Below, piece after piece: positions 26,401 through 34,427 of a DNA stretch of 64,000 nt; within the stretch, counting starts at the first letter, position 1; every line of letters starts with the position of its first letter. Origin of the DNA: Siderastrea radians (Eukaryota; Cnidaria; Anthozoa; Scleractinia; Rhizangiidae); the NCBI GenBank assembly GCA_964017195.1, contig OZ024897.1, forward strand, positions 6,180,360-6,244,359, in the 5' to 3' direction. Under the pieces are notes generated by a model. The model saw only the letters and a list, made by a program, of their open reading frames with translations, made no database searches and had not been told where the DNA came from. Position numbers and translations under genes: made by a program.

Positions 26401-27143
26401 AAGAGAATATTCTGACTCGTCCGAAAAAGGAAAGCACTAAAAAACGTGAGTTGTTTACAGAACAGGTGTCGAAAAAAACCAAACGGCGAAAGTAAAAAGT
26501 CACGCCGTTTTTTTCTAGATTTTAGAAGGGGAATATAGGTGCAAGAAGTAAAGCTGCTCCGGAATACCCGGAATTGCCCCATTCATACACACTGTTATTT
26601 TTTCGGTTATTTAAGGTACTGTTACACGAGGCAGTTTTTTCTGCAACTTGCAACGTAACGCCATTGCGAGGCAAGCTGCAGGCGAAATTGCACGTGCAAT
26701 ACCTCCTCTCTGCGACCTGTCTCGCAACAAAAAAATTACGCTGCGAGTTGCAGGAAAAGTAGACTATTCTTCTACTTTTCGCAGCGTTGCGAAATTGGCT
26801 GCAGCATGTAACATGCATTCTGCAACTTGTCTCGCAATTCTCTCGTCATCATTGCATGCGGTGCAAGTTGCAGGAAAAATTGCCTCGTGTTTGTTTCAGT
26901 TTTGCTGAGGTCGCATATACTCTTTTTGCTGGCATTGATTAAGGGGTGCCTATCCTACTGGATTTGGAAGTTTTCAAAGAGAACTTTAGTCTGGTCCTCA
27001 ACACTAACCCCATAAGACTCTTGAATTATTGCTTTGACTATTGTTGCCTTATATTACAAACTATATGTACCTGGGTTGTGACTGGCCAGTGAAACGTACG
27101 CGTTGACGAAAGAGGCCAGACTAGCTGTGAGGGCCAGCAAAGC

Positions 27144-27189
<46 letters not shown>

Positions 27190-28607
27190 CAATAATAATA
27201 ATAATAAATTTCCATAGCGCCACTTCCCAGTGGTCCAATGGCGCTTTACAAAAATTTATATTACATTACACCTAGCTTAAGAGCTCGGAGGGCTAGTAAT
27301 GGGGGTCAGACTAAAGAACACAAACGCGAGTTTTCTACACTATACTTGAATTCTAACCATATTTTGTGAATTAAAGTTGGTATCTTCTTACTGTCATACA
27401 AAACGGTGGAATCCACATTCTCTTTTTTTTCGTGTTCGCCTCTAATTGCAGACATCAAACCGATACCACGAAGATGTATTTGAAGTCGCTCAAAGGAAGA
27501 AGGAAATCAAAGGAGATATAAAGGTGATTCTATTTAAAGCCCCCTCTCTTTTAAGAACTCCCCATTTGATGGTAGATTTTTCAATCAGTGCCCCCCCCCC
27601 CTTACCCCGGTAGGTATACAAAGTTACATTCGGTTTAAAAGGAAAGGCTTGCTCGAAATTCTTTAGTGGGTTAGAATACAAATATTCTCGTATCTGTGTA
27701 ACACAATTTTCAACAGTGGTAAAAATGGAAATGTCAATTCGAGTTTTGTCAGTTTAATTTTCATGATTCAGAATATTCCCTCTCTCCCTCTCTATAGTCT
27801 TAACCCAACCCTACTCCCATTGAGGCTTAGTTGTTAAAAATATAGATTACGAGGCTTAGTTGTTAAACAAAGATTTGGTTTTTAATTGTGAGTGTGTCTG
27901 TTCTCGTAAAATGTGCAAATGACGTAAAGACCGGCGTTATGTCGAGTGCAATGGCTCCGTGATACTTCAACTACGCTTTAACGTCTTTTTTGCCCAAGAA
28001 GATGACAGCCGCATCCACAGATCAAATTTCTTTGTTTTATAAATCACATAAAAACTTTAAAGTAAACTAGGTTAACTTCAAAGTGAACTAAGCAACCTAT
28101 ACATTTGCCAGTCATGCGAGAGTGTTTCTGTGGCGTGCACGAACTAAATGGCTTAATAGACCTCAAAGCATTATAGCAACTACCGTTACTTTAAACTCCT
28201 TTTAACAGTTCAAAACTGTTCAAAACAAACCTAATGGTAGGAATATTAGCTAAAATGTTACTTCCAATTGTAAAGTAACTATGCTAAACTTTCTGAGACC
28301 ATGATAGATAATAGCAGGACTTCTTAATAAACTTGTTGTATTATATTGCATTGCATTGCATTGGATTGCATTGTATTGTGTTGTGTTGTATTGTATTGTA
28401 TTGTATCGTATCGTATCGCATTGCATTGCATTGCATTCTGTTGTATTGTATTGTATTGTATTGTATTGCATTGTATTGTATTGTACTGTATTGTATGCTA
28501 TCGTATCGTAATGTATTTTATTGTATAATGGTAGGTAACCACATATTAAAGAAAACAATGTTTTCGTTTGTTTTGTCTGAAAACAGGAGAAGCAAACAAC
28601 GGTCTGA
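4177..28607 (+). CDS. NOS: Nitric oxide synthase, 3' part of gene (23-24 exons)
   Basis: Predicted nitric oxide synthase: oxidises L-arginine to citrulline and NO, with NADPH, FAD, FMN, heme and tetrahydrobiopterin as cofactors. Exons with matching phases: 4177-4307, 5063-5173, 5935-5998, 6914-7015, 7474-7542, 9579-9662, 10442-10483, 10567-10637, 11491-11635, 12117-12286, 13836-14010, 14436-14580, 14672-14750, 15801-15985, 16670-16806, 17293-17337, 17426-17551, 18934-19018, 20094-20181, 20532-20829, 22354-22479, 23514-23579, 27452-27523, and a possible last exon 28587-28607. The first 23 sum to 2616 nt, exactly 872 codons without a stop. Every junction has AG and GT. Order of parts: oxygenase end, calmodulin segment, FMN, FAD, NADPH. 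Animal NOS proteins are about 1100-1400 residues, so roughly the N-terminal quarter or more is missing. I found no heme-cysteine exon in positions 1-4176, so it probably lies outside the window. No frameshift or internal stop is seen, so the gene looks functional. Confidence 0.95.
4398..4636. mobile_element. MITE with 37-bp terminal inverted repeats
   Basis: Left end GGGCACGTTTCTCGAAAGTC, right end its reverse complement, with near-perfect arms of about 37 bases around a 165-base centre. It lies in the NOS intron after the exon ending at 4307. A decayed relative occurs at about 29565-29750, sharing the internal words 'gctatattttaa.atcaaaatcta' and 'cccgaaa'. Confidence 0.8.
5500..5570. repeat. 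SINE fragment (shared with 63.2-63.55 kb)
   Basis: Shares AATACAAATGAAATGAAGATG and GTAGTTGTAA with the flank of the tRNA-like SINE at 63.24 kb. The tRNA head is absent here, so this is a truncated copy inside the intron 5174-5934. Confidence 0.5.
6738..6838. repeat. Fragment of the CCCGGGG-ended repeat family
   Basis: Words such as 'aaaatccatacccactgggg' and 'catatagctaatatgaggga' match the right part of the complete copy at 18339-18728. Lies in the intron before exon 6914. Confidence 0.5.
7768..7924. mobile_element. TA-flanked MITE with about 57-bp inverted repeats
   Basis: Left arm GATTCCATTTGGCCGTGC to ACGTGG, right arm its reverse complement ending GGCCAAATGGAATC. Both sides are flanked by TA, as for Tc1/mariner-type insertions. 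The two arms make most of the element, so the transcript could fold into a hairpin. Sits in the intron 7543-9578. Confidence 0.8.
8523..8597 (-). repeat. tRNA-derived SINE head
   Basis: On the minus strand the A-box-like segment (TATCTCAGTGGTTACAGC) and B-box (GGGTTCGATTCC) have tRNA spacing, and the 3' part CGAGAC pairs partly with the 5' part. The anticodon arm is degenerate, so it is a SINE head rather than a functional tRNA gene. Confidence 0.65.
8843..9328 (-). other. 161-codon antisense ORF in a NOS intron, unrecognised
   Basis: This ORF, long for the region, lies on the minus strand of the intron 7543-9578 (intron position about 8.84-9.33 kb). Its composition (hydrophobic, F/S/L-rich, no domain) does not match a known family to me. 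It may be a fragment of a repetitive element. No start context, splice pattern or partner exon supports a real gene. Confidence 0.2.
10700..10789. repeat. 90-bp hairpin (inverted repeat)
   Basis: GATTATGAGCTCGAGATTTC at the left pairs with GAAATCGAGAGCGAATAATC at the right, with arms of about 31 bases. It directly abuts the next inverted-repeat element. Confidence 0.7.
10799..10985. mobile_element. MITE with TAGTATAAATCTACTAG ends
   Basis: Perfect 17-bp outer inverted repeat (10799-10815 and 10969-10985), extended by GTTC/GAAC-like bases. A second internal hairpin (CTCACTATCTA / TAGATAGTGAG) lies near 10900-10932. Sits in the intron that splits the calmodulin-binding segment. Confidence 0.75.
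12370..13019. mobile_element. 650-bp TA-flanked inverted-repeat element
   Basis: Ends CCGTAAATACTCGAGTTAGC and its reverse complement (imperfect), both flanked by TA. The right part carries five or more tandem copies of a 19-21-base motif (TTCGAATAAGCGCCCTACC). No coding sequence. Related ends occur widely in aquatic invertebrates (established knowledge, not searched here). Confidence 0.75.
13553..13763. repeat. Repeat with GGATTT motifs flanked by CCCAAAGAAACGCAC
   Basis: The 15-base word CCCAAAGAAACGCAC occurs at both ends (about 13570 and 13746) as a direct repeat. In between, ATCCGGATTT and GGATTT/AAATCC words recur in both orientations. Probably a mobile-element remnant. Confidence 0.5.
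16072..16195 (+). other. Hairpin with degenerate hammerhead-like core
   Basis: Contains CTGAAGA (16115-16121), a 5-bp stem GACTA/TAGTC with an ATTC loop, then GAAA (16137-16140) and the self-complementary TATTGGCCAATA. CUGANGA and GAAA are the two core strands of hammerhead ribozymes, but there is one extra base before stem II. Such motifs occur in terminal repeats of Penelope-like elements. Outer GAGGGTTG and CAACCCTTCTC partly pair. Tentative. Confidence 0.3.
17004..17062 (-). repeat. Decayed tRNA-derived SINE head
   Basis: The minus strand reads GCGCAGTGGTAGTTAC and then GGGTTCAGATCC, giving A-box and B-box resemblance with shortened spacing. No intact cloverleaf. Confidence 0.4.
17081..17131. 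repeat. (ATC)n microsatellite
   Basis: About 17 perfect ATC units in the intron before exon 17293. Confidence 0.95.
18010..18195. mobile_element. 5'-truncated copy of the TTAACCCTTTAAGCC MITE family
   Basis: Shares CATANNTTTCTTATGG.ACTAG and the end GGGCTTAAAG with the complete copy at 28971-29173. The left terminal repeat is missing. Confidence 0.6.
18339..18728. mobile_element. 390-bp TIR element with CCCGGGG ends
   Basis: Ends CCCGGGGAGGTACTCCC and GGGAGTAGCCCCCGGGG are inverted repeats. The interior holds five tandem-like CCCTATTTCAGAC motifs. A partial relative lies at 6738-6838. Confidence 0.7.
19088..19305. mobile_element. Foldback MITE, 218 bp, arms about 80 bp
   Basis: GATTAAGAATAAAACACAAA at the left is matched by TTTGTGTTTTATTCTTAATC at the right. 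The arms continue through GTTTATCAAAATGCG-type sequence to about 19170 and 19225. Lies in the intron between 19018 and 20094. Confidence 0.85.
20227..20455. repeat. Compound tetranucleotide microsatellite
   Basis: Successive blocks of ATTC, ACTC, ATTC, AATC, GATC and AAGC units. The change of unit by single substitutions along the tract shows slippage of successive point variants. Intron before exon 20532. Confidence 0.95.
20838..21040. mobile_element. TTAACCCTTTAAGCC-family MITE, right end lost
   Basis: Begins TTAACCCTTTAAGGCC just after exon 20829. The interior matches the copies at 26070-26266 and 28971-29173 (TCCATACATTTCTTATGGAA, CTAGTAAGGAGAATTTGTCT). Confidence 0.7.
21280..21935 (+). 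repeat. About 106-bp minisatellite, about 6 copies
   Basis: GAGTCTG(T)GG recurs at about 21294, 21399, 21508, 21613, 21719 and 21825, and partly at 21931, giving steps of 105-109 bases. Each unit contains GAAATCCTAAAGTGTGACC and GAAAGCTA.TGA.CAGTAC. The unit is related to the interior of the TTAA-flanked MITE at 54752-54948, and reverse-complement copies occur at 43225-43400, 44700-45030 and 49650-49890. Confidence 0.9.
22053..22211. mobile_element. TA-flanked MITE with CAGTGGAACCTCG ends
   Basis: 159 bp, ends CAGTGGAACCTCGGTTTAAC and GTTAAATCGAGGTTCCACTG, flanked by TA on both sides. The ends and TA duplication fit the Tc1/mariner-pogo superfamily. Non-autonomous. Confidence 0.85.
24220..26266. 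mobile_element. Older piggyBac-like MITE, split by a nested insertion
   Basis: Outer sequence TTAA-CCCTTTAA (24216-24227) continues at 26070 and ends GGGCTTAAAGGG followed by TTAA (26267-26270). TTAA target duplication with CCC ends is typical of piggyBac-type elements. Its interior matches the copies at 18.0, 20.8 and 28.97 kb. Confidence 0.7.
24228..26065. mobile_element. 1838-bp foldback element, arms about 850 bp
   Basis: The left arm (24228 to about 25080) and right arm (about 25193 to 26065) are reverse complements of each other at roughly 90% identity by eye, with a spacer near 110 bases. Ends are GGTGACT...AGTCACC, flanked by TTAA at 24224-24227 and 26066-26069. It has no visible coding sequence and lies inside the NOS intron 23580-27451, so the pre-mRNA would contain a very long hairpin. 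Confidence 0.88.
26623..26892. mobile_element. 270-bp TIR element rich in GCAACTTGC words
   Basis: Ends ACACGAGGCAGTTTTTTCTG and TTGCCTCGTGT form inverted repeats, continued by TGCAACTTGCA-type palindromic words inside. Several subterminal repeats in both orientations, no coding capacity. Confidence 0.75.
27147..27208. repeat. (AAT)n microsatellite
   Basis: About 20 AAT units with one ACAACAAT interruption, just before the last well-supported NOS exon. Confidence 0.95.
28336..28530. repeat. Degenerate (TATTG)n microsatellite
   Basis: Pentanucleotide units TATTG, CATTG, TATCG and TGTTG over 195 bases. All frames stay open only because of the repeat. Confidence 0.95.
28587..28607 (+). CDS. 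NOS: Possible terminal NOS exon (short, uncertain)
   Basis: After the exon ending at 27523 (phase 0, donor GTGATT), an acceptor at 28581-28586 (AAACAG) opens a phase-0 exon that codes for EKQTTV and then TGA at 28605. AATAAA-type signals lie at 28845-28867. If the 27523 donor is skipped instead, the frame runs into the intron and stops at about 27611-27613. The choice cannot be settled from sequence. The resulting C-terminus TTV would match a class I PDZ ligand pattern (S/T-x-V), which is weak evidence at this length. Confidence 0.3.
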   Translation, partial: EKQTTV

Positions 28608-28844
28608 AGAAAGTGTTGACCTGTTCAAGAACAAGTTAAATGTTATCACATCTTAATTAGTTTCGATCTGTCATGTGGTTATTTTGCCTCAGTTCGACTA
28701 AACACTTCCTTTTAGCCAAAATGTATTTTCCTATGATGTTGTTGATAACGAAAAATTTGCTAAGGTGTAGCCTTTGATAGCTGAATGACTCAGCTCTGTG
28801 AAGGTCACCAATGGCTGATCCAGAAGTCACGTGTGAATGACGTA

Positions 28845-28867
28845 AATAAAAGTAAATAAATAAATAA
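28845..28867 (+). promoter_or_regulatory. Candidate polyadenylation signals for NOS
   Basis: A run of overlapping AATAAA hexamers in a TAAA-rich stretch lies 240-260 bases after the proposed NOS stop. Position and motif fit a 3' end, but the stretch could be simple repeat. Confidence 0.3.
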
Positions 28868-28970
28868 ATCTCAAGAATACTTTTCACGTAAACTTATTCC
28901 ACTCATCAGTGAACGGTTCTGTTGCTTATCGGTCACTCATCTAACACCTCCCCCGTCCCCCCCCCCTTAA

Positions 28971-29173
28971 CCCTTTAAGCCCAAACATCTTTATACAAAT
29001 TCTCCTTACTGGTCTCCATACATTTTACTGAGGACTAGTTGGGAGAACTTGTTTAAACATCAAGACAGTTCATCTCTGGCGATCATTTCCTAAATTCTCA
29101 TGACCTGTATGTATTATGGTGCATAGATATGACGAGGAGAAATTTGATGCTAATCACTATTGGGGCTAAAGGG
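28971..29173. mobile_element. Complete TTAACCCTTTAAGCC MITE
   Basis: 203 bp, left end CCCTTTAAGCCC after TTAA, right end GGGGCTAAAGGG before TTAT. Best intact member of the family seen also at 18.0, 20.8 and 24.2/26.1 kb. Confidence 0.8.
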
Positions 29174-30532
29174 TTATGGGTCGTAAAAATGTGCTAGATT
29201 ACGGCTAGCAAATTGCTATTACTATGCACAATGAGTTCGGTCCTAAAAGTAGAAAAAAACCTTTTTTTTTTTCGGGTTATCGTTAATTCAAATCTCAAAT
29301 CGTGACATACTTGCTTAGTCTTGTCTAAATGAAAGGCAGAAATGAGTCTCCTAAACTTACAAAATAGAAAATAGTTGCCATTGTACACTACCAATGATTT
29401 CTGCTCCGATTTTGTTGAGACAAGAGAAAAGTGCACGCGACTTAATCATAATGCTGCCTTGAGGGGAGCACTTCCCGCACCCCACCCCTCCCCCCCCCCC
29501 AGCGAGGGGAGTGCTCCCTTATAAGCTAAAATAAGTATGTGAGACAACAAAGGGTTTGCCTGCAGCTATATTTTAAGATCAAAATCTACAGAACGTTGGT
29601 GTAGGTTTTAGCCCCCATATCAGCCCGATTTGTTTAATCAAGCTAGAATTTTGTAACTCAGCTTTCAAAACCAACAATATTTGAGTCTTTAATGTGACCA
29701 TTGCGCGCACAAAATAGCTTTCCGGGCCCGAAACGGGCCCCAGCTCTGAAATAGATATTTTGTTTTAAATAAGGCAAGGTTTTCAAGCAATGCGCCGTAC
29801 GCCCCAACTTAAATTTTCGGGGAGTGCCCCACGGGCCTTTTGACGTTTATGCTTACATCGCATGCGCTCTCCTTTAATCAAAACCAGCTTACGAAATCAA
29901 CATTAAATCGCCGACAAACTGTTGTAAAATCGCAGCAAAAATAGTCAATATTTTTTTAAGTACTGTTAAGTTTTAAATGGCACTTGAAATCGCAAATTTT
30001 GCGGGCACACTGCGGGACTGTCCTTATTGTGAATTCATCGGAATGTAAGATTTTAATTTGAATTGCAGATACATTCATTAGAAAAAAATTATTATTCATT
30101 TTTTCTTAGCACCTTCACCACGTGGTTGGGGAAAGCGAAGTAAATCGTCGGAGTTAAATGTAACTCTGAAGTCTTTTTATCTTTAAATTTAAAACACCAA
30201 TAACAGTTTTAAGCGCGAATAATATTGTCTGTAAGAAAGAGAACCCTGATCGACTCGCTCGGCTTGCAGACAAAACCTGGCTCCTGGAAAGACATTTCTT
30301 AGCACATGGACAACGGACGGAGACGGTAAACATTACAAACGTCTTGTACAATCTTCCGGTAATATAGATGTAAATGAGATATACCTGTATATTTTCTTTA
30401 CTATACTTGCAGCATTCATTGTGAGTTTGCTCTTTGATGATTACACTTTTGGTGAAATTCCTCCGCAGCACCTCTACATAATTATGCATACATATTCTGA
30501 CTCGAGTTGTGTTTATCATCACTCTTTGTTTA
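29174..30532. other. Intergenic, mostly unrecognised
   Basis: Contains C-rich runs (29480-29500) and a decayed relative of the 4398-4636 MITE (about 29565-29750). No gene seen. Confidence 0.4.
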
Positions 30533-30803
30533 TATACCTATTTCGAAAAAGGTTGCTTCAGTGATGCATGTTCATAGACCGCAGTGCATCATGATCGTTA
30601 AATTTATGACTGCTTTTCTCTAGCTATTAGCCCTAAAGCAAGAACAAATGTATATTTTTATGATTTGGTTTTGTCCTAGAGTGTCTTCAGCGAGAAAAGC
30701 GATCATTACATTTATTTATAACAAATATGATGCTTTGCGATCTATGAAACAAGGTTCATGGATCATGCATCACTGAAGCAACCTTAACTGAAATAGGTGT
30801 ATA
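30533..30803. mobile_element. MITE with about 45-bp inverted repeats
   Basis: The left arm contains AAGGTTGCTTCAGTGATGCA and the right arm TGCATCACTGAAGCAACCTT. Outer TATATACCTATTTC pairs with GAAATAGGTGTATACC. Confidence 0.8.
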
Positions 30804-31319
30804 CCTGATTGATAAAATGTTGTCGGGTGCAAAGTATAAACCACGAACGTTGCGACACGAAGGAATTCTGGGAAGACAGTACTGACACACTCGCTACTCA
30901 GTTCCATATAATGATATTCAAGATATTTTCATTCCCAAGAAGGTTTTGAAGTAGATTTGGGTACACTGTGTTAGTATTATCTCCATGGTGCATGAGAATT
31001 GAAGCAAGTTTCCCACTTCCCAAAAAACCATTGGGTCGTATCGTTCATAGTATATGCTTTTCACACGACAACGTTTCTTCAATTAGGTGTATAAAAAAAG
31101 TTGAAAGTGGTTGACTGCATAATTAATGTACGGGCTTGTGCGGAAATGATTTTTTAAACCCGTTTCGCGCAAGCCACGTTTGAAAATTAAGAATGGGAAA
31201 TTCGTAATTTGAATTTTTCTTTATTGTTTTATTATTTTGGTTAAAAAGGGAGAAGTCGCACTCGGCCGGCGGAAATCCACACGGCCGGAGTTTATCCCGG
31301 TTTCTGTAGCATGAAGCAA

Positions 31320-31460
31320 CTGAGATTATTGCCACTCCCCCTGGGTGGGATGCTTGTCCATCGCAGGGTTACCCCCAGCAGTATGTCACCGGTACCCATT
31401 TATGCACCCGGGTTGAGAGAGAAAATGTGGGGTAGAGTTTCTTGTCTAAGGAAACAACAT
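31320..31460 (+). repeat. Dispersed repeat core (GGGATGCTTGTCCATCGCAG)
   Basis: Reads CCCCCTGGGTGGGATGCTTG then GTCCATCGCAGGGTTACC, CAGCAGTATG, GGTACCCATTTATGCACC and AGTTTCTTGTCTAAGGAAAC. I recognise this as a conserved repeat core common in cnidarian and other invertebrate genomes. Only one copy is in the window, so the assignment rests on recall. Confidence 0.45.
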
Positions 31461-31859
31461 TTTACTGACCGAAAATATTATGGAAAAAAACATTCGTATG
31501 CCATCAGATCCACAAGCTGCCAAAGGCGCTGTAACATAAAAAATATAATGACTAGTTCATTTTAACTTTGAATTTTCAAGCATATAAGCATATATATATA
31601 TATATATTTTCCTTTTTTTCCTTTACAGCGTCCCTTTATGTGTCCTCTCAACTTTGTTTGGCTAGTAGCGAGTTCTGAACAATGATTTCTCTACGATCTT
31701 TCACTTGATGATTCTTCCTGCACAAGATTCACGAGGTACGTATTAGTGGAATGTCCGCATTATTAAAGATAAAGAATGTATCGTGTTTCACGAGGAAGAC
31801 ACACCATTATAGAATATAATAGTGAGTGGGACCTGGTAGAACAAAAAATCACTAGTGAG

Positions 31860-32150
31860 AGGTAGGGAGCAAGAAGGGAATTCAGAACCCCCAGGGGCAG
31901 GAACAGGGACTTAACAGTATGGCACGTAGGGAATTTTGAAACCCTAAGGGCATGAAATGGGACTTAAGTGCATGGGAAATAGAGAATTTGGAACCCTTAG
32001 GGAAAGGAACCGCGACTAAAAGGTATAGGAAACAGGGAATTCTCAACTGCTAGACAGAAACCGGGACGTAGGGGTACAAGAAGTAGGGAATTCAGCACCC
32101 TAAGGGTAGGAACCAGAACTTAAGGGTACGGGGATTAGTAAAGTTTGAAC
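31860..32150 (+). repeat. 52-bp minisatellite, about 5.5 copies
   Basis: GGGAATTNNGAACCC-type words recur at 31877, 31929, 31981, 32035 and 32086. Each unit also has AGGGNNNGAANNGGGACTTAA. One isolated segment identical over more than 30 bases occurs at about 34774-34803, at the edge of a tandem-array unit. Confidence 0.85.
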
Positions 32151-32279
32151 TCCTCCCCCCGTCCCTTTCCCATTAAGAGTATACGTCTTTATCAGTCGAG
32201 GGAACAAGTGCCATTTGATGGCGAAATCTTTTCTCCGAGAAAAGACTGAGCCCGCGATTTTCGGCATTTGGCCAGTGGG

Positions 32280-32328
32280 CTACTCAGGGCCTCGATCACC
32301 TCGAGGACGACCTCGAGGACCTCGAGTG
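32280..32328. repeat. CTCGAGG short repeats
   Basis: Four occurrences of ACCTCGAG/CCTCGAT type words within 50 bases, partly palindromic. Confidence 0.6.
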
Positions 32329-34346
32329 AAATACCAAAAAGGGCTCCATTCCTAAAACTATTTAACGTGAGACCAGTTTATTCTGTTGCTTTGAAAAGTG
32401 GCTACTCTCACCTTGGAAGGAAAAGCAGACCGTAAAAAAATATTTATCAGGACAAAGTACGCGCTCGCTATTAAATTTGGGTGACATCCATTTGAAGAAT
32501 TGTTTGTGACGGGTCGCCGAGCACAGGTAAGGGCCAGTATTATACGTCGGCTGGACGAGTGGTCTCTGAAATATCTTGAGCATGGAAAGGATGGGGAAAC
32601 TGACTAGCTCTCAGCAAATACGACGACGACAACCATTTCGCCGTCGTGCTATTACTAAATCCGTGCGTAATCCTTTGTTTAGACCCGACTGATTGACTTG
32701 CTTATGGATTCAGATTCGTATTCTTATTCTTTTCAATTTTCCACTTGTTCACCATTTCAGTCTTGATAATGATGTCAGCGATATCAAAACGCTGCCTCAT
32801 CTTGCTTTAATTTTTGTATTTATGGCAAAATGCTTGAGCAAATAAGCAGTAGTTTGTCTTGAAACCAAGAATTTATATGAACGCCAGAACCGTATAACTA
32901 TACTTCAGTTTCAAGTCGGAATTTGTGAGTTTCTCAGTCGGTTCTTCAATGTGAATTCCTTCTGAGCTTGAATAATAAAGAATTACAGATGTGTTTGTCT
33001 TGGAAGGCGTTTCTCAGTGGGTCATAAACGAAGTCAGTAATGCCAACAAACAGTTGAGAATTATTGACGAGAAGAATCAATACAACAAGCGGACCGCTAA
33101 GGAAACAGCAAGTTTAGCTCTTGTTTTTGGTTCAAACGAAAAAAGCGCGTTGTTTCAGCAGTTTTTTTCTAGTAGAAAATTAACCTGGATGAGAATAGTG
33201 GTCACTGGGATAACACAGACTTAATAAGGCTTTTACATGTAAAGTTTTGAAAATGGAGAATTGCTTTGTTCTCCGCCCGGCAAGTGCAAGAAGACTTTCA
33301 TGCAATCAGCTGTTTTCCGCTCCGTAAGTCAACTTAAGTCTTCAGATTTTGCATGAATGTGAATAAGGACGGGGAAAATATTTTACCAGTGCAGGATACT
33401 CTCTTATCTTTCGTGAAGAGTACTCGATTCACCACAGTAATCTGAGAGGTGTAAATACAGTTCGAAGCACTTTTAATATAAGCTAAATTATTTCTTTTCT
33501 CGCACCTTCGTGGAAAGCTGTCTTGACTCATGTCAAAACCACGGGTGAACCGTGTTTCACCTGAGCTTACTGCCTTTCCTAACGTCAGGTAACCCCCTTT
33601 TATCTACCGGATCTTTTAACGTGCTTTAAACAACGCTATATTTCAGCCTTGGAAAGCCGTAAAAACAAGATACAATTTGGCAATTTATTCAGTGTTGCGC
33701 CCCGGGAAGATTAATGAAGAACAATCTAAATATGTGACCAATTAAGCTTCAACAGACTATCTTTAACCATTATTCAACAGTAACGCATAATTTTTAGAAC
33801 TTCCAACAGCCAAACTTCTCGCTGATACTGCCAAAGCATGTCTGGAAGTAAGCTTACGGCCTGCAGATTCCTCCGTGCTAGGGACACCATGTTTAAAACT
33901 TGAAAACATTCCGTTTCATTTTTCTGTGCGAGTTTGTAGTTCTCTCTGATTGGACAATATAAATCGGAGCTTCTTCGGATCCCTTCGGGCTTCTTCGGGC
34001 ATAGATACGAAAATTGACCAAAACAAGTACTTGTTCCCCCGACTGTTATAATGACCCTTTATTTTATGTTAAGCACAGATACGTCACGAATTTAAGCAAG
34101 TTCTGTTTAACTTTTAAAATAGGGTGCTAGTTTTTAAGGGTCAAGTCTAAAAAGGGAGAGAGATATTTTAGATATTTAGGCCCTAAAAGGCTATAGCGCC
34201 TCGTCCCCGAAACACGTTCGACGATAAGATAAGGACCGAAGTTAAGTTATATTAAAGTTCTATTAAAGTCGAACCAACCTCTTTTCTCTCTTTAGATTAA
34301 TGTTAGCCAAAGAATGGGCAAACTCAACAGAGGCGACTTCAACCAC

Positions 34347-34425
<79 letters not shown>
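34347..34425. repeat. (AAT)n microsatellite in the first array unit
   Basis: About 26 uninterrupted ATA units. The equivalent place in later units lacks it. Confidence 0.95.

Positions 34426-34427
<2 letters not shown>

Larger units (their letters stand above)
20532..27523 (+). other. NOS: NOS NADPH-binding domain and C-terminal exons
   Basis: Exons 20532-20829, 22354-22479, 23514-23579 and 27452-27523. Motifs: [26 protein letters not shown] (NADPH pyrophosphate; family usually GPGTGIAPF); [21 protein letters not shown] (2'-phosphate/ribose contacts); [10 protein letters not shown] (family VCGD); and [10 protein letters not shown], whose phenylalanine is the aromatic shield over FAD. The segment between FWQQR and FGCRNS is about nine residues longer than in mammalian NOS. 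After HEDVFEV the tail is basic and short. The 3.87-kb intron 23580-27451 contains the 1.84-kb foldback element and further MITEs. Confidence 0.93.

Noticed and set aside
28250..28656. ORFs on both strands over the TATTG repeat
   Set aside because: Low-complexity repeat translation ([15 protein letters not shown]), no domain.
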